From Actinomycetes bacterium (GTDB lineage Bacteria > Actinomycetota > Acidimicrobiia > Acidimicrobiales > UBA8190): 10,590 bases of DNA. The stretch covers positions 1 through 10,590 of the forward strand of contig JAJYAB010000039.1 in NCBI GenBank assembly GCA_021779775.1, read 5' to 3'. This document shows positions 4,677 through 10,590 of this stretch, one piece after another; the stretch's first letter is position 1, and the number at the start of each line of letters is the position of its first letter. The notes beneath the pieces were generated by a model. That model ran no database searches. It was not told the DNA's origin and saw only the letters and a list, made by a program, of their open reading frames with translations. Made by a program: the position numbers and the translations under genes.

Positions 4677-7157
4677 ATGGCACGGGCCTACGACGTCCAG
4701 GCGGTGGAGCAGCGCTGGCAGCAGCGCTGGCTGGCCGAGCGAGACTACGAGGTGGACGCCGGCGATCCCCGGCCGCCGTGGTACGCCCTGTGCATGTACC
4801 CCTACCCGAGCGGGCCGGCACATCAGGGCCACGTCCGTAACTACACCTTCGGCGACCTGCTGGTCCGGCATCGCACGATGCAGGGCTACGCGGTGCTCAC
4901 CCCGTTCGGGTTCGACTCCTTCGGGCTGCCCGCCGAGAACGCCGCCATCCGCACCGGCGAGCACCCGCGCTCCTTCACCGAGGCCCGGATCGCCGAGCTG
5001 AAGTCGAGCGTGCGTGCCCTCGGGGCCGTCTACGACTGGCGCCGCGAGGTTCGGAGCCACGACCCGTCGTACATCCGCCAGAGCCAGGCGATCTTCCTGG
5101 CCTTCCTCCGCTCGGGCCTGGCCTACCGGGCGCAGGCGCCGGTCAACTGGTGCCCCGGGTGCCAGACCGTGCTGGCCAACGAGCAGGTGCTGGCCGACGG
5201 GACGTGCGAGCGGTCGGGTGATGTGGTGGAGCGGCGTGACCTGGAGCAGTGGTTCGTGCGCACCACCGCCTACGCCGACGAGCTGCTCGACTCGCTCGAC
5301 GATCTCGACTGGCCCGAGCGGGTCAAGACGATGCAGCGCAACTGGATCGGGCGGTCCGAAGGTGCCGAGCTCCGGCTGGCGGTGGCCGGTCGGCAGGAGG
5401 AGGGCCTCGTCCTGCGCGTGTTCACGACCCGGCCGGACACGCTGTTCGGCATGACCTACGCGGTCGTCGCTCCCGAGCATCCGCTGGTCGACGAGCTGAC
5501 CACGGCGGACCACCGCGACGAGGTGGAAGCGCTCCGCCGTGCCGCCTCTGCCGCTTCCGAGATCGAGCGCACCTCCGACGGGGGATCGCTCGGCCTCGCC
5601 AAGCGCGGGGCGTTCACCGGGAGCCATGTGGTCAACCCGGCCACCGGGGAGCCGGTCCCCGTGTACGTCGCCGACTACGTCCTGATGGGGTACGGGACGG
5701 GAGCCATCATGGCGGTACCGGCCGAGGACGAGCGCGACTGGGCGTTCGCCGAGGCGCACGGCCTCCCCGTCGTCCGTACGGTGCAGCCGCCGGACGACTT
5801 CGCGGGGGGCGCCTTCACCGGCGACGGCACGAAGATCAACTCCGGCTTCCTGAACGGCCTCGCTGTCGCCACGGCGAAGGAGCGCGCCATGCAGTGGCTG
5901 GTCGACAGAGATATCGGGTCGAGGAGGGTCAACTACCGCCTGCGTGATTGGCTGGTGTCCCGCCAGCGGTACTGGGGATGTCCGATCCCGGTCGTCCGCT
6001 GCCCCGTCGACGGCGTCGTGGGCGTCCCCGAGGACCAGCTGCCGGTCCTCGCGCCCGACGACGTCGAGCTCCTGGCGACCGGCGAGTCGCCGCTCAGGCG
6101 CCATCCGACGTTCGGCCAGGCGACGTGCCCGGTGTGCGGCGGCCCCGCCGAGCGCGAGACCGACACGATGGACACTTTCGTGGACTCGTCGTGGTATTTC
6201 TTGAGGTTCTGCGACCCGTGGGCCGAGGACCGGCCGTTCGACCCGGCAGTGGCCGCGCACTTCATGCCGGTGGAGCAGTACATCGGCGGCATCGAGCACG
6301 CCATCTTGCACCTGCTGTACGCCCGGTTCTTCACGAAGGCGCTCGTCGACGTCGGTCTGGCCCCGGGGGTTCCCCGCGAGCCGTTCCGCCGGCTGTTCAC
6401 CCAGGGGATGATCCGCATGGGCGGTTCGAAGATGTCGAAGTCGAAAGGGAACCTGGTCGCCCCGGCCAAGTACTTCGACACGGTGGGGGCGGACGCCTTA
6501 CGGCTGTTCCATCTGTTCGTCGGGCCCCCGACGGACGATGTCGACTGGACCGAGCAGACCGACGAGGTGATCGAAGGGTGCGGCCGGTTCCTCGACCGGG
6601 TGTGGCGCTTCAGCGTGGAGGCGGCGGGGACCGTCCGCTGGGCGACCGGCGACCCGGCTCCCCGGGACCTCGCCGTCGCCCGGTCCACCCACCGGCTGGT
6701 GGCCAAGGTGAGCGACGACCTGGAGCGCTGGTCGTTCAACACGGCGGTGGCCGCTTGCATGGAGTTCACCAACGACGTGTACCGCTACCTCCGCGACGAG
6801 GTGCCTCCGCACCGGCCGACCTACGAAGCGGCGGCCGACACGCTGCTGCTCGTGCTGGCTCCCATGGCGCCGCATGTCACCGCCGAGGCGTGGGAGCGGC
6901 GCCGGGGCGAGGGTGCGCGCATCCACCGTGAGCGGTGGCCGGCGTTCGATCCTGACCTCGTGCGCCAAGATCGTGTGACGATGGTGGTGCAGGTGGACGG
7001 GAAGGTACGCGACCGGATCGACGTGGCCCCTGAGCTCACCGAAGACGAAGCGACCGCCCTGGCGCTGGCGTCGACCCGGGTGCAGGACGCATTGGGCGGC
7101 TCGCCACCGCGCCGCGTGGTGGCTCGGCCCCCGCGCCTCGTCAACTTCGTGTCCTGA
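4677..7157 (+). CDS. leuS: Leucyl-tRNA synthetase
   Basis: This cytoplasmic class Ia aminoacyl-tRNA synthetase charges tRNA-Leu with leucine using ATP and edits mischarged tRNA. The 826 residues cover the whole enzyme. The HIGH-type motif is H49-Q-G-H52 in YPYPSGPAHQGHVRNY. The Zn-binding insert has WC159PGC162 and C177 with VLANEQV. The CP1 editing domain has the threonine-rich TTRPDTLFG (250-258) and the conserved Asp (D351) in AVPAEDERD. The catalytic domain resumes with RQRYWGCPIP, a CPVCGGPAERETDTMDTF segment (C484, C487) and K585-M-S-K-S589. The anticodon-binding region follows and the C-terminal domain begins near VQVDGKVRDRI and ends RLVNFVS. Architecture is the general bacterial type, not the longer HVGH type of mycobacteria. 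It converges with the next gene (40 nt between stops). The start is ATG 4677, chosen from conserved N-terminal YDVQAVEQRWQQRW. Confidence 0.98.
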   Translation: MARAYDVQAVEQRWQQRWLAERDYEVDAGDPRPPWYALCMYPYPSGPAHQGHVRNYTFGDLLVRHRTMQGYAVLTPFGFDSFGLPAENAAIRTGEHPRSFTEARIAELKSSVRALGAVYDWRREVRSHDPSYIRQSQAIFLAFLRSGLAYRAQAPVNWCPGCQTVLANEQVLADGTCERSGDVVERRDLEQWFVRTTAYADELLDSLDDLDWPERVKTMQRNWIGRSEGAELRLAVAGRQEEGLVLRVFTTRPDTLFGMTYAVVAPEHPLVDELTTADHRDEVEALRRAASAASEIERTSDGGSLGLAKRGAFTGSHVVNPATGEPVPVYVADYVLMGYGTGAIMAVPAEDERDWAFAEAHGLPVVRTVQPPDDFAGGAFTGDGTKINSGFLNGLAVATAKERAMQWLVDRDIGSRRVNYRLRDWLVSRQRYWGCPIPVVRCPVDGVVGVPEDQLPVLAPDDVELLATGESPLRRHPTFGQATCPVCGGPAERETDTMDTFVDSSWYFLRFCDPWAEDRPFDPAVAAHFMPVEQYIGGIEHAILHLLYARFFTKALVDVGLAPGVPREPFRRLFTQGMIRMGGSKMSKSKGNLVAPAKYFDTVGADALRLFHLFVGPPTDDVDWTEQTDEVIEGCGRFLDRVWRFSVEAAGTVRWATGDPAPRDLAVARSTHRLVAKVSDDLERWSFNTAVAACMEFTNDVYRYLRDEVPPHRPTYEAAADTLLLVLAPMAPHVTAEAWERRRGEGARIHRERWPAFDPDLVRQDRVTMVVQVDGKVRDRIDVAPELTEDEATALALASTRVQDALGGSPPRRVVARPPRLVNFVS

Positions 7158-7197
7158 CCGACGTGCGCCGGCCGGACGGGTGACGGCTGGCGACGGG

Positions 7198-8205
7198 TCA
7201 GCCGCGCAGCCCGGCCAGCAGCGCCTGCCAGCGCGAGCGGTCCATCGGGTACGGGGCGTAGAAGGAGAAGCGGGTCACGACGTCCCCGAACCGGGCCAGA
7301 ACCAGCTCGGGGATCTGTTCCGGCGGGCCCACCACGGCGAACGTCGACAGCACGTCGTCGTCGATGAGCGTCGCCATCTCCGTCCATTTCCCCTGCTTCG
7401 ACAGTCGGTTCAGCTCCCCGTGGAGATCGCCCCAGCCGTGGAGATCCAAGACGGGCTTGTACGCGGGGGTGGACCCGTAGAACGCAAGCTGGGCACGCAC
7501 CGCCTGGGCGGCGGACGCCATGTCGGCCTCGGTGCCTCCCGTGACCACCATGCCCGGATAGGACACCTCGAACCCGTCGATGCCGCGCCCGGCTGTTTCG
7601 AGCCCGCGGTGCACGGCGGGGAGGGTGACCTCGCGCAGGTACCGCTCGGTGGTGAAGCCGTGGACGAGCAGCCCGTCGGCCACCTGCCCGGCCACCTCTG
7701 TCATGCGGGGCCCCACTGCAGCGAGGAAGACCTTCGGCACCCCGAACGGGTTGGGTCCCGGGTCGAACATCGGGTTCATGAGGGTGTGCTGGTAGAAGTC
7801 GCCGCGAAACGCCAGGCGGGTCCGGTCGTTCCACGCCGCCCAGATCGCCCGCAGCGCCGAGATGAATTCGTGCATCCGGGCGGCCGGCTGTGACCACGGC
7901 ATGGAGTAGCGCTTCTCGATGTGCGGCTTGATCTGCGATCCGAGGCCGAGGATGAACCGTCCCTCCGACAGCGCGTGGAGATCGTTGGCGACCATGGCGG
8001 TGGTCATGGGGCTCCGGGCGAACGCCACGGCGATGCCGGTCCCGAGCTCCACCCGCTCGGTGTGCTCGGCGGCCAAGGCCAGGGGCAGGAACGGGTCGTG
8101 GCTGGTCTCGGCGCACCAGACGCCGTCGAACCCGTCCTCCTCGGCCCGCCGGGCAGCGCCGGCCGCCCCTGCCGGGTCGAACCCGATCCCTCCGTCGATG
8201 AGCAT
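7198..8205 (-). CDS. LLM-class (luciferase-like) F420-dependent oxidoreductase, MSMEG_2256-like family
   Basis: This 335-residue cytoplasmic TIM-barrel flavin/F420 enzyme belongs to the bacterial luciferase-like superfamily. Visible features are an N-terminal barrel strand and AEEDGFDGVWCAETSHDP (22-39), LALAAEHTERVELGTGIAVA (42-61), the ALSEGRFILGLGSQ loop (78-91) that contacts the cofactor phosphate in relatives, YSMPWSQPAARMHEF (100-114), and VFLAAVGPRMTEVAGQVADG (159-178). The C-terminal half carries AFYGSTPAYKPVLDLHGWGD and TLIDDDVLSTFAVVG, which I recognise from the actinobacterial group named after MSMEG_2256 (TIGR03617). The substrate is unknown. F420 rather than FMN is inferred from family membership, not from a unique residue. 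The start ATG 8205 has no Shine-Dalgarno but a TAGGTT element 6 nt upstream. It diverges from the DUF1707 gene and nothing ties it functionally to neighbours. Confidence 0.9.
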   Translation of the reverse strand: MLIDGGIGFDPAGAAGAARRAEEDGFDGVWCAETSHDPFLPLALAAEHTERVELGTGIAVAFARSPMTTAMVANDLHALSEGRFILGLGSQIKPHIEKRYSMPWSQPAARMHEFISALRAIWAAWNDRTRLAFRGDFYQHTLMNPMFDPGPNPFGVPKVFLAAVGPRMTEVAGQVADGLLVHGFTTERYLREVTLPAVHRGLETAGRGIDGFEVSYPGMVVTGGTEADMASAAQAVRAQLAFYGSTPAYKPVLDLHGWGDLHGELNRLSKQGKWTEMATLIDDDVLSTFAVVGPPEQIPELVLARFGDVVTRFSFYAPYPMDRSRWQALLAGLRG

Positions 8206-8211
8206 GGCCGC

Positions 8212-8217
8212 AACCTA
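8212..8217 (-). promoter_or_regulatory. Candidate -10 element (TAGGTT, - strand) for the LLM oxidoreductase gene
   Basis: On the - strand TAGGTT fits TANNNT and ends 6 nt before ATG 8205, which predicts a transcript starting at the start codon. The intervening bases GCGGCC contain no Shine-Dalgarno. The -35 position shows no TTG-like hexamer. Confidence 0.45.
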
Positions 8218-8245
8218 GCGCCGTCCCGGCATCGCTGCCCGGTCC

Positions 8246-8274
8246 TTGCCTCTGGCGCTGCAGTAGCCGACAAT
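8246..8274 (+). promoter_or_regulatory. Candidate promoter for the DUF1707 gene (TTGCCT - 17 nt - GACAAT)
   Basis: TTGCCT (8246-8251) and GACAAT (8269-8274) are separated by exactly 17 nt and match the -35 and -10 consensus at 4 of 6 positions each. The -10 ends 6 nt before GTG 8281, so the predicted transcript starts at or beside that codon. This supports GTG 8281 rather than ATG 8296 as the start. Confidence 0.5.
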
Positions 8275-8280
8275 GCCGCG

Positions 8281-8691
8281 GTGGACGATGCTGCGATGGA
8301 CGCCACGGAGCGCGACCGGCACATGCAGCTCGTCACGAACGCCTTCGAACGCGGCCTGCTGGGTCCTGGTGACTACGAGCTGAGGATCGGGATGCTCGAG
8401 GCTGCGGGCTCGGTGGAAGAGATGCGCCGCATCGTCATCGACATGCCGCTGGCCGCCACCGCCGCGTCGGGGACGTTTCCCGGCGTGTCGGCCTTCGTGC
8501 CAGGTGGCACGAAGGCTCTCCGCCGCGGGAGCAGCGATCGTCGCCGGGCGGCTGCCGTGCTCGTCGTCGTCCTCGTCCTCGTCGCCCTGATGGTCCTCGG
8601 CATCCTGCTCGTCGCCAGCGCCCACCCGGCCACCGGCGGTCAGATCCCGCTTGGGGGATCACCGCTGTCGCTGCCGTCGCCTCGCAGGTAG
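8281..8691 (+). CDS. DUF1707 domain membrane protein
   Basis: This is a 136-residue protein with an N-terminal DUF1707 (SHOCT-like) helical domain at about 8-57: ATERDRHMQLVTNAFERGLL, then GDYELRIGMLEAA and VEEMRRIVIDMPLA. That follows the family pattern of a D/E-R-D-R start, a G-L/R-L turn, a Y/F-R pair and a closing D-L/M-P. A linker (58-80) and a basic patch RRGSSDRRR precede a single membrane helix (90-113, AAAVLVVVLVLVALMVLGIL). The short tail after it is Pro/Ser-rich. DUF1707 proteins are common in actinobacteria and their biochemical role is unknown; the basic patch suggests the DUF1707 domain faces the cytoplasm. The start is GTG 8281, based on promoter spacing. ATG 8296 is the alternative. 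The 3' end overlaps the PAC2 gene on the other strand by 52 bp. Confidence 0.8.
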   Translation: MDDAAMDATERDRHMQLVTNAFERGLLGPGDYELRIGMLEAAGSVEEMRRIVIDMPLAATAASGTFPGVSAFVPGGTKALRRGSSDRRRAAAVLVVVLVLVALMVLGILLVASAHPATGGQIPLGGSPLSLPSPRR

Positions 8692-9545
8692 CGCTCCAGC
8701 TCGTCGGCCAGCTCGTCACCGGTAGGGAGCTGCCCCTCGGCGTCGAGCGCGTTCCCCTCGGCGTCGTCGAGCGTCCGTTCGAGCTTTCGCACCATGGCGG
8801 TGTGCTCGTCGCTCCGGGCGATCAGCTCGTCGACCTGACGCGACGAAGCGTCCGCTGCGGTGTGCAGGGAAGAGGAGTCGACGCGCAGATCCGCCACTGC
8901 AGCCAGACCGTCGAGCAGGGCGGCGCTGGCTGCCGGGAACGCCATCCCCGACACGTAGTGCGGCACCCGAGCCCACAGCCCCACGGCAGGGATCCCGGCG
9001 GCGCTGAAGCCGATCTCGAGGGATCCCCAGACCCCCGACGGCACGTCGAGCGATCCCTGCATGGTCCCCACGCGGGTGATCAGGTCGGCCGAGCTGGCGG
9101 GTGCGGTCGCCGCCAGCCGGACGGGTCGGGTGTGTGGCGCCGGGGCCGGAAAGGCGCTCAGGCCGACAGCCAGGCGCACGTCCATAGCCGCAGCGAGCTC
9201 GACGACTGCCGTCGTGAACTCGGACCACCGGAAATCCGGCTCGGGGCCGACGAGATAGCACACGTCCTTCCCCTGCTGGTCGGCTCCGGCACGCAGCTGG
9301 ATCGTCGGCCAGGTGAGCCCGGTGTTGATCCCGTCGACGATATGGACGACGGGTCGACGGGCTCGCTGGTCGATGAGCGGCCCCCCGTCGAACGTGGCCA
9401 GCAGCTCGGTCGGGCCGTTCGCCAGCATGGCCGACACGGCACCGCCTGCTCCGATGCCGGCGTCGACCCAGCCGTCGAGGGCGACCACCAGCACGGGTGC
9501 CGCCAGGCTCCGGGTCGGATGGCGTTGGTACAGGGCCACCGGCAC
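8640..9545 (-). CDS. PAC2 family protein (proteasome assembly chaperone 2-like fold)
   Basis: This 301-residue cytoplasmic protein belongs to the PAC2 family, related in fold to eukaryotic proteasome assembly chaperones and widespread in actinobacteria with no settled function. Visible features are PVLVVALDGWVDAGIGAGGA (17-36, matching the family's G-W-x-D-A-G motif), ATFDGGPLIDQRARRPVVHI (50-69), CYLVGPEPDFRWSEFTTAVV (96-115), a GLSAFPAPAPHTRPV segment (128-142), PSGVWGSLEIGFSAAGIPAVGLWARVPHYV (169-198) and a charged helical C-terminus (232-290) that could form a coiled coil. The start is GTG 9545, 6 nt after the stop of the phosphotransferase gene, which suggests co-transcription. The Ser/Asp/Gly-rich tail overlaps the DUF1707 gene. 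Whether this organism has a 20S proteasome cannot be told from the window. Confidence 0.88.
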   Translation of the reverse strand: MPVALYQRHPTRSLAAPVLVVALDGWVDAGIGAGGAVSAMLANGPTELLATFDGGPLIDQRARRPVVHIVDGINTGLTWPTIQLRAGADQQGKDVCYLVGPEPDFRWSEFTTAVVELAAAMDVRLAVGLSAFPAPAPHTRPVRLAATAPASSADLITRVGTMQGSLDVPSGVWGSLEIGFSAAGIPAVGLWARVPHYVSGMAFPAASAALLDGLAAVADLRVDSSSLHTAADASSRQVDELIARSDEHTAMVRKLERTLDDAEGNALDAEGQLPTGDELADELERYLRGDGSDSGDPPSGI

Positions 9546-9551
9546 GGCTCG

Positions 9552-10590
9552 CTAATGCGTGGCGAGCGTGGCCATGGCCCGCTCGGACAGGTGCACGATG
9601 CTCCGGGCGTACCCGTCGACGCTCGACCGGTCTCCGGCCGTCGCCCCACCGACGTACCGGGCGTAGACGCCCTGCAGGATGCAGGCCAGCTTCCAGTAGC
9701 CGAACGCCACGTAGAAGTCGAGCGAGGAGAGGTCACGTCCGGCTGCCGCGGCGTAGCGGGCGCAGAGCTCCTGGCGGCTCGGAAATCCGGGCAAGGCTGT
9801 CGCGGTGGCGTCCGCCAACAACGCCTCTTCCCCGGGCTCGGTCCAGTAGACCATCAGGAGACCCAGGTCGGCCAGGGCATCGCCCAGCGTGCAGATCTCC
9901 CAGTCGAGCACTGCACGCACGGTGCCGTCGTCGTCCAGCACCGTGTTGTCGAGGCGGTAGTCCCCGTGGACGATGGCTGTTCCGACCTGCCGGGGCACCG
10001 ACCTGGCCAGCCGGTCGTGGACTGAACCCACCGCCGAGGCGGTGTCGAGACCGTCAACCTGGGAATCGGTGAACTGCCGGTACCAGCGCCGCAACTGGCG
10101 CTCGATGTACCCGTCGCGCTTGGCGAAGTCGCCGAGCCCGACGCTGTCGACGTCCACGGCGTGCAACGCGGCCAACGTGTCGGCGACGGACTCGCCGGCA
10201 TGCCGGCGAGCCGCCTCGTCGAGCACGGCCTCGACGGCGGGGGCGTCGCGCAGGACATGGCCCTCGACGAACTCCATCACGTAGAAGGGGCTGGTGTTGA
10301 CGGTGTCGTCGGTGCACAGGGCCATGGTGCGGGGAACCGGCACGCCGGTGGAGGCCAGGGCGCTGATCACCCGGTGCTCGCGGGCCATGTCATGGGCTGT
10401 GGCCAGCACGTGGCTGGCCGGGGGACGGCGCAGCGCCCACGCGGCGCCATGGTCGTCGGTCACCCGGTAGGTCAGGTTCGACCGCCCTCCGGGGATGAGG
10501 TCGAAGCGCAGCGGCGGCACCATGTCGGGCACGGCACCGGCGAGCCAGGCAGTGACGCGTTGCAGGTCGATGCCTTCCACCGGCTGCCCA
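9552..10590 (-). CDS. Phosphotransferase family protein (APH fold, ACAD10-like), 5' end outside window
   Basis: This is an aminoglycoside-phosphotransferase/choline-kinase fold protein of the type often fused to or placed beside acyl-CoA dehydrogenases (ACAD10-like); relatives are thought to phosphorylate small molecules such as hydroxyacyl-CoA intermediates rather than antibiotics. Numbered from the GTG at 10580, features are a nucleotide loop PGGRSNLTYRV (30-40), hinge FYVMEFVEGHVL (99-110), catalytic-loop H205-GDYRLDN212 and the metal-binding D226-W-E. Then come LGDALADLGLLMVYW and FYVAFGYWKLACILQGVYAR. No stop separates GTG 10580 from the right edge (upstream codons GGG CAG CCG), and family members usually begin a few residues earlier, so the true start is probably outside. 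The substrate is unknown; resistance function should not be assumed. PAC2 follows after 6 nt. Confidence 0.9.
   Translation of the reverse strand, partial: GQPVEGIDLQRVTAWLAGAVPDMVPPLRFDLIPGGRSNLTYRVTDDHGAAWALRRPPASHVLATAHDMAREHRVISALASTGVPVPRTMALCTDDTVNTSPFYVMEFVEGHVLRDAPAVEAVLDEAARRHAGESVADTLAALHAVDVDSVGLGDFAKRDGYIERQLRRWYRQFTDSQVDGLDTASAVGSVHDRLARSVPRQVGTAIVHGDYRLDNTVLDDDGTVRAVLDWEICTLGDALADLGLLMVYWTEPGEEALLADATATALPGFPSRQELCARYAAAAGRDLSSLDFYVAFGYWKLACILQGVYARYVGGATAGDRSSVDGYARSIVHLSERAMATLATH

Noticed and set aside
4419..6311. Long open frame on the - strand opposite the PilZ gene and leuS (630 codons)
   Set aside because: Antisense to the catalytic core of LeuRS, no domain visible, His/Arg/Gly-rich composition.
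7158..7204. Possible bidirectional terminator between leuS and the LLM gene
   Set aside because: A 6-bp stem exists (CGGCTG 7184-7189 with CAGCCG 7199-7204), but it runs into the end of the LLM coding region, has a 9-nt loop and lacks a T-run on either strand, so support is too weak.
6821..8116. Long open frame on the - strand overlapping the LLM gene and the 3' end of leuS (431 codons)
   Set aside because: It runs in another frame of the LLM gene, with Arg/Gly/His-rich translation, while the LLM frame itself carries clear family motifs.
9552..10590. Antibiotic (aminoglycoside) resistance kinase
   Set aside because: The fold is shared, but the motif context is that of the ACAD10-like phosphotransferase family of actinobacteria, and nothing nearby suggests a resistance locus.
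1..10590. Mobile element, CRISPR array, defence island, tRNA or rRNA gene
   Set aside because: No transposase, integrase, terminal repeats, spaced direct repeats or tRNA-like cloverleaf was seen, and coding content is continuous and uniformly GC-rich.

Overview
The window reads as a very GC-rich actinobacterial chromosome segment. The best guess is the class Acidimicrobiia or a relative. The reasons are GC-dominated third codon positions, frequent GTG starts, a coenzyme F420-type luciferase-fold oxidoreductase, a DUF1707 membrane protein, an actinobacterial-style PAC2 protein, and a leucyl-tRNA synthetase of the ordinary bacterial type rather than the Mycobacterium-like type. The taxonomic call is inference; no rRNA or other marker settles it.

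Left half, + strand (1-4634): the distal part of a flagellar operon. The order is fliN (3' part), fliO, a 22-codon upstream ORF, fliP, fliQ, fliR, flhB, then a PilZ-domain gene resembling the flagellar brake YcgR. FliN is a C-ring switch component. FliO assists assembly of the FliP/FliQ/FliR export gate, FlhB is the substrate-specificity switch of the export apparatus, and the PilZ protein probably couples cyclic-di-GMP to motor output. Genes are packed tightly, with a 4-nt overlap at fliP/fliQ, 1 nt between fliR and flhB, and 11 nt between flhB and the PilZ gene. flhA, which often follows flhB, is not present here.

Middle (4677-7157): a complete leuS gene, apparently with its own promoter directly at the start codon.

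Right half: an LLM-family F420-dependent oxidoreductase on the - strand converges on leuS. It diverges from a + strand DUF1707 membrane protein across a 75-bp region that carries promoter-like elements for both. The DUF1707 gene overlaps tail to tail by 52 bp with a - strand PAC2 gene. PAC2 lies 6 nt downstream of an aminoglycoside-phosphotransferase-like (ACAD10-type) gene that runs off the right edge.

The window is mostly ordinary housekeeping and motility sequence, and I see no mobile element, CRISPR array, defence system or RNA gene. The features worth a second look are the short ORF with the window's best ribosome-binding site that ends on the fliP start codon, GC hairpins and tandem repeats at the fliN/fliO junction, and a recurring -10-like element 6-8 nt before start codons, suggesting leaderless transcripts.
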